Source: Marchantia polymorpha subsp. ruderalis
Lineage: Eukaryota > Streptophyta > Marchantiopsida > Marchantiales > Marchantiaceae
Reading direction: 5' to 3'
Length of the DNA stretch: 64,000 nt
NCBI GenBank assembly: GCA_037833965.1
Contig: AP031352.1
Span: forward strand, 11,016,501 to 11,080,500
Below, one piece after another: positions 1 to 11,834 of this stretch. Below the pieces are notes generated by a model. It made no database searches. It was not told the origin of the DNA and was given only the letters and a program-made list of their open reading frames with translations. Both the position numbers and the translations under genes were made by a program. Position 1 is the first letter of the stretch, and every line of letters starts with the position of its first letter.

Positions 1-3000
1 AGGTATTTATGGTAGATTTTGAATATTTAACCTATAATGATTGGAGAATATTTGTTATCTTTCACTTAGGGTTAATTAGCTTTAACCTTAGTATACCCGA
101 TTCTCTGAACACCCTACCCTAATTCCTACTCATCCGAGAGATCTACAACCCTGCATCCACCAATTAGAGAAGAACTGGAATAGAGTTAAGTCTAATTAAC
201 CTTAAGTGAGAGATAAATAGTCAATTTCACATACCGTTGCTAAATTAGACATAAATTCGGAAAGGTAGACTTGTTTCTCTTTCCTTCTTTGTGATATTAA
301 TTATTTGTCGAAAACAGTTTAAGAACTTATCCAACTTGGATCTGGACCTTCGTGAAGGTTAGTTTCTGTACAAATAATCATTAAGTAGAATCCAGAATCG
401 CAATCTACTTTTTGCTTTGTACGAGTTGTTTCAGCGTTAAGGATTCTTTTATATATCATAAGACCTAGCAGGTGCAGGTCCTGTCCATTCTGAAGACATA
501 TAGCGGCGGTGTATAATTAAATATCGGTGAAATCTGATGAATAAAGATGCATTTGAAATACAGCAGAATAAATCCTGACATCTTGTTGATATGTGAATTT
601 CACATACATAGGTGCGAGAAGGACTGCAGAATAATTTTTGTTCAAACTAAAGTCACGGATACATATCCTTTGCTTACTTACAAAACTTTGTAGACTTTTT
701 GGGGTTTCAGTGAGATTCAGACCCCGACCCAATCCTCAAATTTCGATCTTGCATAACATATTCAAAGATTTCTGGTTGTGTGCAATATTTCTTCAAAACA
801 CAAAAAACGTTATTATTTACGTCAACTTTGGTCAAATTGTCTGTTCTAAAACCATATGAAATCGAAGATGGACTTACTGCTTCTGCGATGAGCAAATTTT
901 AAACGAAGAAATTTATCGTAGACTATACAACTTTTTGTAAGCTCGGGAGCACAAGACTCTTGCTCTTAAATTTAAAATTGGAAACATTTTGGGATTTTTG
1001 GCCAATTTATTGGTAGTGAACTGTACAATACAATTTGTTCTTTAGACGAAGCACATGTCCTGCTTACTCATATGGAAATTCAGAGTTGGGTGATTCTACA
1101 CATCCCTCGAGAGAAGTAAAAGGGACGAGATTTATTTTGAGGAATCTCATTTTGTACCTCCCTTCAGTTCTTTCCAACGAACATGTTCAAACTCTTACCC
1201 GGTCAAATTCTATAACCATTAGAACATTAAATACGACCTCATGTATTTACCTGCTTCCACTTCGTACAATAATGTTGGTCTGCACTATAATCTGAATTTA
1301 ATGAATCAGCGCTTCACTCGACATATGGACGAGGAAAAAGTGCCGAAGGGTGCTTCACAATTGATACTGATCAGGCAGGTGTACAAGTAACAGGAGAAGA
1401 ATCTCATGGGTACCACATGTAGAATCAGTGTGGGATTCCTCCTCTGTGAAATCGTGGACTCGTGGCGCCAAGCATGCCGCTTACTCATGGAATAAACACG
1501 ACTTGTTGATTGGATTCGCCTCTAGGCAAAGAAGAAGAATACCTTCCTCTTTGGTGCAAGTTCCGGGACGGAGGCCTTTGTATACCATAGTTTGGTTTGG
1601 ATGTGATCAGTTCATCCTGCATTGCAAGGAGGTATTAGTGTAAACATGTCATAAGCAGGAAAACACACTTCCAAACCACGATTGTAGCTAGAGGTGATCT
1701 AGAGGGGTCGGGGTAGAAAACAAAGCAATCAACACCCCAAGAGAAAGCGACCTGAAGGGGAAAACAATCACTGATGCAATCACATCACATCAACTAAACA
1801 CCAGCCAAATATAAGACGACTTGTATGCATAGCTCTCATTGTGTCTTATCATGTGTCATTGGGAGAATCTTCCTAAGAAGCTTAGATTGCTGATGCTTAC
1901 TCTAGATCTCATATTATAACTATGGTTATTATGATATGTATGAAAGTGGTCGTGAAATGTTACGCAAATGTGAACTATCTTGATATGTCTATTCAAATTT
2001 AAAACATCTTCCCCTTGGCAATCTTCAGATTTCCGTATTGAAATCTTAAGTTAAAAATCTCACCACATGACGTTGTGAAGCCTGAACAACTTTTGTCTGA
2101 TATTAATTCTTCACAAAATTTTCAATTAGTACATATTTTGATATGATCATACACCTTGACATCCCACCACAATAAAGATGAGGAGATGTGGGGATAGCTC
2201 TGGCAAAAAAACATCTTTTCAAAATGAGTGATTGCTTCGTATGAAAATCTACTAGATTTTGACAATCTATCTATGTTATGAAGAGAACGGTTAGTTATAC
2301 CTCAATTTAAATTAATTATCCCTCATCCTACGAAAATCATCATGTTGAGCATGCCGCACTAAAAAAAATGTTGAGTTTCTATGCAGGTGACTTTCTTTCA
2401 GTGGAGTTTGTGTTGAACGACCCACTTGAAAAAATTATATAACAAAATACAATACAAAAATCAATTGACAATGGGTATTAAAAACATTTTTACCAATTAC
2501 AAATATCATTTCTTGAATAAATTTTTTAATGTAAATGATAATTAACTTAAGTTAAAGGATAACTAGTCGCTCCCGCAATTAATACGGATTCAAAATATTG
2601 TACTATGAAAGAGCAACATGTGTTAATAAAAATAATATTTCATCAACTCTGTCGTATAATACCTTACATTTGGCAATTGAGAGGGAGAGATGAACGAGAA
2701 GCGATATAAAGAGCTTGATGACTCTTCTCATAAAACTGTCCAATCATGATTGGACATATCAATAACCTCGTGAGACATGTATCTTGCCGTACAAAGTATA
2801 ACGAAAAGAATTACATGCTACCGGATTATTAGAAGCTTTGTAATCTCCTACATGTAATCCATGAATATGATAGATGGTTGGACGGAACGAATGTTAAACC
2901 TTGTCTAGCAAAGCTAGAAAAATCTGATAGTACAGATCTGTAAAGACACTGTCACTCCGATGATGATGATTCAGTTGTAGACCAAAGTATTTGGGTAGAT

Positions 3001-4238
3001 TACGTTCAAATTCATCTCAATGACATGGGAGCTGACATGATGCGCAAGTGACTGAAAAGCTCGTATTGAAAAATTTAAATGTAAAAGAGGTGAGCAGTCC
3101 CTACTAGAGTTGCATAAGACTGACCTGGATGTGCCATGTGTATGGTCAAACCCCGTGCAATGAATAGCGAATCACAGCAATATGTACAGAGGTGTGCATG
3201 GGTTGTGGCTCTCGATATATGATATCTTGAGCTGGAATTGGTATCTCTGAGGAAGTCATGATGCATGTGTGTGAAGAGCCAACAAATCCATTTCAGGAAA
3301 GATGAACATTCTGAAAATAGTACGAGTCGATGTCTGTTGTTACCTCTGTTGTTTTCATACCAAGGGACACGAGTGAACACAAAACATCAAATTGTGCAAA
3401 GATAATTTGATTGTCTCCTCCAGTTCTCCACAAACTCGTAAATCATCGTAATTCAAGTCGCAATTCATAGAAGAATCAACTGCCTCGACATGCCATTCCA
3501 TCATCCTCTTCTTGTCTTACTTCTCGTCGGCTGAATCTCTTTTCCAACCTGGTGACTTCCTGGTTTTCATGTTCAACCCGTTCTCGTCACTCTGACACAC
3601 ACATCCATACATGGGATAAAATCTGTGTATATGTGCGCCATCTCATTATGCTGTCCACAATGTGGTTGTCAAGTTGAGAACTAGGTGGATGACCCGGGCG
3701 TCATCTTTATGCTATTCTCTGGCAGATTGTCTTCCTCGTCATTCACTGATTTATGTGCTTCGTAGGAGACGGGCGTTCCTTTGTAGACAACATGATGTGC
3801 TGTTTCTTCCCCACATATGCTTCTCGTCCCACTGTTGCCACCAACTGTCGACTCATTCCTTCTCTTCGTGATCGGGTGGCATGACTATCGTCCCCAGAGC
3901 TCATTCTAAGCCCCACCACTTCGTCTCGTCCTGTCCTCAACCAAAGTAGTCAACCGAATGACTCAAGGTGATACCAGTTACGGAAAACAATTGTGACTTC
4001 CATCGAGCCCAAACTCTGTGAATGAAAATTTCATGCAATATTAAATCTGCTCTCATGCTTATGAGCTAAGGAAGTGAGTGAGGAAAGTCACTGAGTAGTT
4101 TGTCATCATACTCCATCTCCTTGGTATATTCCACACATTGTTCATCTTCTTCGTCCTCAATGGCACAATGCTAAATGCTTTCCATTCCACGCAGTGAATT
4201 TGCTCAGTACATTGCAGAAAAGTGAGTACAGTCCTAAG
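1..4238. other. Gene-poor intergenic DNA
   Basis: No open reading frame here shows a recognisable domain, credible exon borders or sustained coding bias; the longest frames are about 100 codons. Composition is moderately AT-rich with scattered A/T runs. A sequence on the minus strand at 3967-3976 resembles the start of a tRNA-Met primer-binding site, but no flanking LTR or gag could be supported. I see no RNA gene. Confidence 0.6.
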
Positions 4239-4460
4239 CACTAAAAATGGAATTAGAAATGAACAGCACAAACAACCAAACCAGAAATAACGGATCTCAG
4301 GCACTTATACGTATGGAAACATGAAGTGATTAATCACGTAGTACAAGGACACTAAAACTGAAATTAGAAATGAAGAGCACAAACAACTGAACCAGAAATA
4401 ACGGATCTCAAGCACTTATACAAATGGAAGTACAAAAATATCAATCGAGTAGTACAGGGA
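4239..4460. repeat. Tandem duplication, 2 x 111 bp
   Basis: Copy 1 is 4239-4349 and copy 2 is 4350-4460. Each begins with a CACTAAAA-type sequence, contains CCAGAAATAACGGATCTCA, and ends with GTACAAGGA or GTACAGGGA. The period is exactly 111 bp with a modest number of substitutions, so the duplication is not brand new. No coding function is visible. Confidence 0.85.
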
Positions 4461-5699
4461 TGAGTTCAAGATTTTTACAATGGGTTAGGCTCTAATCGTA
4501 CCCAAAATGAAGAAATTTGAAGATTATTGTATTCATGACATATTTCTATTTATGTATTTTGATTGAACAAAAACACTCGACATATCACATCAACAGCCAA
4601 ATATCATCACCTAGTGCTATCTTAGTATGCGGGCTAAAGTAGACTTTACTTTGTTCTAATTGATACCATATCATGTATTATAGTAGGTACTTTGCATTAT
4701 CAGAAGTGTGCAAAACTTTGCATAAAAAATGTGTCAAAACCATACTTTATAGTTCCACATACATTCATAGCTAGAAAAAACAAGGAAATGAGTTATAATC
4801 GTAATCCTATAATTGGAGAAATGGTCCACTGTCAGACCACTAAATCCGAACCCCCTCTCCCATGACAATGGATGATCACACTCAAACCTAATAACATGTC
4901 TAAGCACAATAACTTGTACACTCCCGACAAAATATGTGTTGCATTACTCAGATTGCAAAACAAACAAAAGCTCATTCCATTGAATAAGCCGAACTAGGTT
5001 GCAGTAACATAATTCCTTTCTCTAATTTCATAACGAGTCAACATAATTGGCACTCAAAATATACAATGAGTCATGTGACCTATCCATGTGTACAATAATT
5101 AGAGCCCCAGTTGAAGTATGGATTGGAGTTAACTGAACCCAGCAAGTTCATCTATGTAAGATAGATGAAACGATTTTCAGATCTCTTGATTAGTAGATGT
5201 GTTTCCGATGGAATTGATTTTACCGAAGTTATTAGCATTTATAGACTTACGAGGGATGGGATTTGATCACTTCAGGTCCAGGCCATGGACGAGAAATGAA
5301 CATGTGTGAGGCCCAAATCGTGAATAAACCGCATTACTGTACCATGACCGTGAGCGTTGTTGGTGAATTGCAATCTACCAAAAGTGAATAGTCGAGTGAA
5401 GGTGGGAGGGCATTAGATCCGGTAAGCTCCTTGCGTGTTCCGTGGGACAGTTATCGAGCTGGCACGAAGCAGACGAGCCAAGCTTGTCGATGGCCGAATG
5501 GGCATCGATGGAAAAAGGTGCCACAGCGTCGTTAACTCCGATAAGCGACGTTCACCAAGGGATGGATGGACGGATCCAAGGTCCGGAATCTGTTCGATGT
5601 ACATGGTCGGCGCTGCAAGGCAAGGGCCGGGTTTGACATCCGAACCACCCCAACGCCCAGGCCCGTCAATCAATCCATCCATCGGACGCTCGTCGTCTT
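4461..5699. other. Intergenic DNA upstream of ARL8
   Basis: AT-rich up to about 5400, then GC content rises sharply toward the ARL8 leader. Frames at 5413-5707 exist on both strands and are composition artefacts. Promoter elements probably lie here, but I cannot point to a defined motif. Confidence 0.5.
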
Positions 5700-6802
5700 T
5701 CCGCTAAAGGAGTTCCAGAGCTACCGAACTTGCTCCGAGTTCCGGCATCCGTCGGGTCCTCCCCACTCTCGGTCGACGAGACGAGAGCGTACGCGGGTAC
5801 CGAGCCCGAGACGGAGTCGGCGCCGGGCCCAGTAGAGCACAGAGAAGGCAGACACCCTGGGAATTGGGGTTTCTGTGGCATCCAGGGACAGATGGAGGAG
5901 CGACTGCGACTGCGACTGCGACTGGAACTGCGACTCGGACTCGGGATCGGTGGTGGGGCAGCAACAACATCGTCATCATCATCGAGGGGAGGGAGGGATC
6001 GAGGGAGGGAGCGAGGGAGGCCATTGGGCAAGGGCCACCATACATTTGTCTGAGCGACGGGCGCTTCCTCGGCACTCCCTTCGGCCAGTCACATCTGCTG
6101 CTCGCTTCGTCCTGCTCCATCTCCATCTCCTTAATTCCTTCCTTCCCTCCGTCCCCACTTCCGGGAATTGATTTGGCTTTCTTTGCGTGCGTGTGTTTGC
6201 GAGATCGTCGTGTGCTTGATTGATCTCTCATCTCCTTCCTCCCTCTCTCCCTCCTCCTCCTGCTGCTCCTGCCGCTGTTGCTGCTGCTCGAGCCTCTGTG
6301 ATCGGTTGGTTACTGGGCGTGTGTGTGTGTGTGTGTCTGGGAGGATCCGAGTGCCTCCGAGGGCACAGCGTCAGAGATTGAGAGAACGAGAGAAAGAGGG
6401 AGAGGGAGGAGGAGGAGCAGCTGCGCAGGAGAAGGCTCGTCCGCCACTGTTGCCTCTGCCGGACGGACGGGACGGAGCGAGATTGTGTGCATCTGGTTGC
6501 CTTGTGGGCCTCTCGGTGTTGTTGATCTTTCGATCATCGGAGAGCGGAGGAGGCCGGAGGGAGTTCGCAGGGCCGCGGGTCGAGAGACAGAGACGGCGGG
6601 CGGGCGAGGGTGAGAGTGAGAGAGAGAGAGAGAGCGCTCGAGAGGGACGAGGGACGAGGGACGAGGAGCTGAGATTCATTCGGGCGCAGGACAGAGCTTG
6701 AGGCCGCAGCTTGAGTTAAATACGAGCGGGGGCAGAGCCGTGGAGGAAACGAGGTCGCCCGAGTTTGCCCCTTTGCATGTGTAGGGATAGTGGAAGAACA
6801 CG
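5700..6802 (+). promoter_or_regulatory. ARL8 promoter/5' leader, GC-rich with simple repeats
   Basis: This GC-rich stretch precedes the ARL8 start codon. It contains a GCGACT-type hexamer repeat at about 5900-5940, CT-rich runs around 6235-6300, a (GT)9 run at 6319-6336 and a GA run at about 6618-6634. Such leaders are common in bryophyte genes. The transcription start cannot be placed. An upstream ATG at 6777, in another frame, overlaps the main start codon. Confidence 0.55.
6777..6802 (+). promoter_or_regulatory. Upstream ATG overlapping the ARL8 start
   Basis: An ATG at 6777-6779 lies 26 nt before the ARL8 start and in a different frame. Its reading frame runs across the ARL8 ATG. If it is in the mature mRNA it would be an overlapping uORF that lowers ARL8 translation. 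Its context (TTTGC before ATG) is weak, so leaky scanning is likely. Confidence 0.4.
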
Positions 6803-9452
6803 ATGGGGCTCTGGGAATCCTTTCTCAATTGGCTCCGCAGGTACTACTGCCCTCGACTGCCGATTGAATCGCCCGAACCCTCTTCTTGCTTCGCCCCTCC
6901 TTCCCCCCTTGCAAGTCGAACCCTGTTCTGCGTCGTTGTTGGTCTCCCGCTCGCTCGCTCCGAGGTCCCGTGCCGTGACCTAGTTGCTTGTTGTTGAGCG
7001 AAAGTATGGCGGGCCGCGTCGTTGTGCTCGAGGGCTGGAAGTTTGGGTTGAAGTGGTGGCTTGGTCTTCTGGCTTCGCGCTCTGACTGTCGTGGAAGCGT
7101 GCATAAAGGAACAGCTTGCATACCCTTGCCGTTTTGCATCCTCACTTCGGTGGAACATGTGCTCGGACATTAGCTCTCCGTCGATGTGTACAGTTAGTGC
7201 CAGAGCGAAGAAAATTTTTTCGGAATGCGATATTCCGGCGAAGAGATCGGGCGATTCCTGTCCGCAGTCTCACAGATGCACTCAGTGAACGCACGATTGC
7301 ATGTTTAGATGTGTTGTTTCGCTTTTTCGCACTCTTTTGGATCAGCCATGACTCTCGGACGCAGAGATGTGGAATTCGTGCAACGTTCACTCGGATCTGT
7401 CCCTCCTACGGCTTTGTTTGTCGGTCTGCCTGGTAAATTCCCGTTCAGAGCAGTCAGTCTTGGAGCATATACGTCGAGGAACCAAGTTTCTGCAGCAGGA
7501 ATTGAGTCCACGCAGTGTCTTCCTTTGTGAGCCCTGAAATTCACGAAGCCTTTGTGTGATGTACAAGCGTATTTAACTAGTGTACGCACCTCTATTCAAA
7601 TGCTTTCCGATTCGTAATTCGGGTCGTGAATCCATCTGGACTTGTTTCTTCTCAGTCCATTCTTGGGAACGGGATTGTCGTATCAACTTGGAAACCGATG
7701 TTTTCTGATATGCTCATCCTGAATAATATACAAGTAACTACAAAGATCATCAGTCGGATCCAACCGGGAGAAGGAAGAAGATGTAGTAGCTTGCTACTAC
7801 GCTAATTACAGAACGAGTGTCCTTGATCTCGCTGGAAGGACGAAGCTGATATGAACTAAGTCAGGCTTAAAAGTCAACAGGACCTGTTTTTTTTCTAGTC
7901 ATCTCCGTTTTCTGCAGTTTCGGTCAGGAGCTCTTGAATTCCGTGTGGCAGTCTATGCTTGATCTTTGTCGGACTTTGCGTGCGTTCCTGCTCAGATGGG
8001 TTTTTTTCTGTCTGCGTTGTAGCTACATACTAGCTGACCACGGCCGTGACTATGTGCTGAATAAGAGAGCATCCTGATGACATGTCTTGAGCGTTTGTTC
8101 CAAATCATGGAATCCCTTGTTCCTTCGACACTCATTCTTGTTTGGGGTGGTCTGCAGCTTGTTTTTCAAGCAGGAAATGGAGCTCTCGCTAATTGGGCTT
8201 CAAAATGCGGGGAAAACATCATTAGTCAATGTGATAGCGGTAAGCTGTGCGCAAAGTCTTGTTATTGTTTGCTGTTGTTGTTTCTAGCGATCGTTATTAA
8301 TATTTTTGTGTTAGTTCATATTTCAGTGTATGAATGTCGGGCAGTATATTTTTTAAATTTACCTCCTCCGGCTGTGTGATTTTCCCTTTTGTAATGTGCG
8401 TAAACCCAAGTTGACTCACCTACGGTTCCTTTTGTCTCTATGTGCGTTGGACTAAGCAGACTGGAGGCTACACTGAGGACATGATCCCTACGGTAAGGGA
8501 GTCTCAAACTTATGAAAATGATCGTCTTTCTTTACAGTCCTTGATTGGCGAAGATTAGGCAGCGGTCTTATAAAGTTCTCGAATTGGAATATACCAGCTA
8601 GTCAATTGTGCCAGTGTTTTCTACGTTGCATCTTAGACCCCATGTGGACGACACCTCCTATGAAGCAAGATAGAATATGTTCGGGATTTGTTAGGTCACC
8701 ATTAAGCTTAAGCTTATGTCACTTGAGTGAGGGCTTGTAGTCTGTTTGCTAGGTATATGTCAACTAACGCGATAGAGGTAATCTCGTTACAGGTAGGGTT
8801 CAACATGCGCAAGGTCTCAAAGGGCAACGTAACTATCAAGTTGTGGGATCTTGGAGGCCAACCTCGTTTCCGTAGTATGTGGGAGCGTTACTGCAGAGGA
8901 GTGTCTGCCATCGTGTAAGTGCCTCATGCCGTCAATGTTTGGTTCATTCCTGTCTCGAGCTTTTTTTGTTTGTAGAAGGTAATGCCACTGCTTCACTGAT
9001 TTGGCCCTTTCCATATCGCAGTTACGTGGTTGATGCAGCCGATCGGGACACCATTCCTATATCTAAAAGCGAATTACATGATCTGCTGGGCAAGCCGTCA
9101 CTCAATGGAATCCCGTTGCTGGTTCTGGGCAACAAGATTGATAAAGAGAATGCTCTTTCCATGCAGGCACTTTCCGAGCAGATGTAAGTTTCTGTGACGT
9201 TCTGCTATATATGAAAAAATTTCATGTAAAGTCTGGAGGGTCTGTAACTTGTGGTCGATAAGGAGTTCGATGAGCGAAAGATTCACGTGTACTAAGATCT
9301 TGACTTTCATATGTGGGTAATCCAGGGACTTGGCAAGGCTTGCCGAAAGAGACAGCAGAGAGGTTTGCTGCTACACCATCTCATGCAAGAACAGCACAAA
9401 TATCAACGACGTCATAAATTGGTTGATCAAGCACTCAAAAACCAAGAGCTGA
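6803..9452 (+). CDS. ARL8: ARL8-type small GTPase (Arf-like), 187 aa, six exons
   Basis: Arf-family GTPase of the ARL8 subgroup, which in eukaryotes acts on lysosome/vacuole-type membranes and vesicle traffic. Predicted coding exons are 6803-6840, 8158-8239, 8460-8492, 8793-8914, 9022-9183 and 9326-9452. All junctions are GT-AG and join in one frame to TGA at 9450. The start gives [12 protein letters not shown], the typical plant ARL8 amino end, which lacks the Gly2 myristoylation context of classical Arfs' second helix but keeps an amphipathic start. Visible motifs are P-loop GLQNAGKT (26-33), switch II WDLGGQ (69-74) with catalytic Gln, NKID (129-132) and SCKN (165-168). Length matches the family (about 184 aa). 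Intron 1 is 1317 nt. All nucleotide-binding residues are intact, so the gene should be functional. Identification is by family knowledge and is very secure. Confidence 0.97.
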
Positions 9453-11118
9453 TCGTTGTATCAAAGAAGAGTCGGGGAGGTCAAACATAGGTGGTAGTTT
9501 TTTTTTCCCACATTATAACTTTTCCGGATGTCTTAACCTGGAAGTAAGACGTGGCCGAAGTTTACTGTTTGCGAAGTCCGCAATTTTAGCAACGTGCAAC
9601 GCAGATTGCTGCACAAAATCTAGTTTTCTTGATTCGGAACTGTTGAATATCTGAGCAAATTGGCACTCTAGATCACACCTGCAGTTGCCAATGTCGTCGA
9701 TCTGAAGAGAACTTCGCAAGGGTTGTATTGATTGCATTGGGCAAGCTTGCCCAAATTCTTTCTAGTTTACAGGGCTGTAAGCTAGGCCTGTTCACACTGT
9801 CTTATACAGTGTTTGTTACTTCTACCTGTAATAATGTATTTTGCTCATCTGTGGATAACTTCTTACCACAGTGCTCAGCTCCGTAGCGAGTGAGTGTCTT
9901 CTGCATCCCAGAGAGCGCGTGGACATTAGGGGGTTTGCAGAGGAAGTAAATTCTACCCGGAACGAGTTGTGGGTTTTCTGCTCTTTTTTTTAGAGTTTTT
10001 GTTGAGATCTCACGTGGCCGCGGTTTTCTCTATGTCCGTGGGTGTCTCCTTCTGTAAAAGGCAGAGTTGTTATGTATGAAAGTTTTGGCGGGTTGCCAAG
10101 TAAAACTGTTGAGCGAAGCCATTGTAGCGTTGAGACTGAGAGTTGCATTTGATTGCGTGTTCTCGAGCATGTCATAGCTGCGTTTGTGTAAGCTGTTCAC
10201 CGTTGCGATGAACAAGCGATTTCAGTAAGTAGAGTTGACGAGATTTGTTGAGAAAGTCAGGAAAGTTGTATATCTCGATTTCTGTATGTCTTAGATTTTA
10301 GAACTTTATGCACTGAACGGATGCAGTACCATGTGGAGAAGAGCGGACTCCGACAGACGATTTGAGTCTTCTTCGTGAGTAAAAGTCAATCCTGCAATAA
10401 TTCAATATTCTTCTCGAGTTCCATTTCAAATTACATAGTGTGAACTCTTATCTCTGAGCTTTAATCTACAGCCTAACGAAGTAAGCGTCAAAATTGTGAC
10501 TGGAATGTTATTGCTTCCAATCACAATGCTTGTCTCAGGTGCGCTGAGAAGAGTGCAAAACTTCTTACTCACCATTAATTACGGGAATGTTGTTATGTCT
10601 ACAATCTAAGTCTGTGGTGTTAATCAAGTGCACGTAATTGTTTGGGCTCATTTGATGGAGTTCCATCTATCCATTGTTCTCCCCCAAAGGTGAAAATTGA
10701 GGTGCAAATGTACGTGTAATCACAGGAGTGCATCTTTGCGACTCCAGAGCACTAATTGATTCACAGTTGATCTGGGTAGATTGTCATGCTACGTGTCTAG
10801 GAGTAATCAGAACGAGATATGGTATTCTGAATAGATGTGTTCTCCAGAAGGTCTACATGTATGAAGTAAATGACCAATGCAGTTTCGGATGCCTTGCGAC
10901 ACTTTCTCGTTCGCTGAAGTTTCCGACAGGTGCTTGGTGTAGCGATGACTGTATGAGTACAGTTTCGCCTTCAAAGAAAATGAGAATGATCTAAACTGAG
11001 TGTTTTGGAAACACAAATAGCGGAAAAGGTCAACTCGTGCACATTTTTTGTTGCACGAGTTACCCACGTGAGTACAAACAATCTATCAGTTGAAGTCAGT
11101 AGAAGGTACGAATGTGCT
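9453..11118. other. ARL8 3' region and intergenic DNA
   Basis: The first few hundred bases are probably ARL8 3' UTR. The stretch after about 9900 holds no frame with a recognisable domain. Confidence 0.5.
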
Positions 11119-11209
11119 CTATAATTCAAGTAGTCCAGTAATCTATAATTAAAGTAGTTCAGTAATCTATAAATAAAAAAGTCCAGTAATCTAAAACTCA
11201 AGTTTACAG
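11119..11209. repeat. 24-bp tandem repeat, about 3.5 copies
   Basis: Units at 11119-11142, 11143-11166 and 11167-11190 each begin CTATAA and end CAGTAAT; a degenerate partial fourth unit follows. A minisatellite with no visible coding role. Confidence 0.85.
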
Positions 11210-11671
11210 ACCTAAAACCTGCAAGATTTAAGAAAAATCGTTCCCAGGGAAGCTGAATTCCATGTAGAAATCACTGAAAATCATTCTTTTGACTATATGA
11301 CGAGCATTGGATACTTGATTCTGCTGTACAGAATTCAATTTCGCTCTGTCATCTCGCTGTAAATCTTCCGGTTCTGAACACAAGTTCTGATGAAAATGAC
11401 TATCGCGAGAACCATAATACGATCAACACAGCCTTCAACAAGGAACCGTGTTGAAACTTCCTGATCTTTTATATGAGAAGTGCAAGTTGCGATGGCGAGT
11501 TGCACCTTCTTCGCTGACGAAATCGGAACGGCTTTACCCTGAATCAGAATTGGTTTCTTCGTGTCAAATGTTGTAGGACTGAACTTTCCAACTCTACATA
11601 GCCCACCTCCACAGTTATGTCCCAGTTGGCCTTTGTGTTTTATTCATTTGGCAATGTTCAGTACATTAAAT
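11210..11671. other. Intergenic DNA, nothing identified
   Basis: No credible gene or repeat beyond the neighbouring minisatellite and G run. Confidence 0.5.
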
Positions 11672-11698
11672 GGGGGGGGGGGGGGGGGGGGGGGGGGG
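11672..11698 (+). repeat. Homopolymer of 27 G
   Basis: An uninterrupted run of 27 G on the + strand (C on the - strand), starting about 136 bp past the stop codon of the - strand LRR gene. It could form G-quadruplex structures, and its length may be a sequencing or assembly estimate. Confidence 0.9.
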
Positions 11699-11834
11699 AC
11701 AGAGGAGGACATACGAGGCCTCTAGAGATCCGGCTTCACAGTCTTCAGGGAAAGTCACCATCTGGACTCTGGAATGTCTGAAATGCTGTTGGAACTGCGA
11801 GAAAGGGCAGAGTTTGTACGAGAACTGGACAAAG

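Noticed and set aside
3967-3976. Minus-strand TGGTATCACC resembling a retrotransposon primer-binding site
   Set aside because: The match is short and no LTR end or gag domain flanks it.
5704-6701. Several 100-177 codon frames on both strands before ARL8
   Set aside because: Composition artefacts of a GC-rich, repeat-laden leader.
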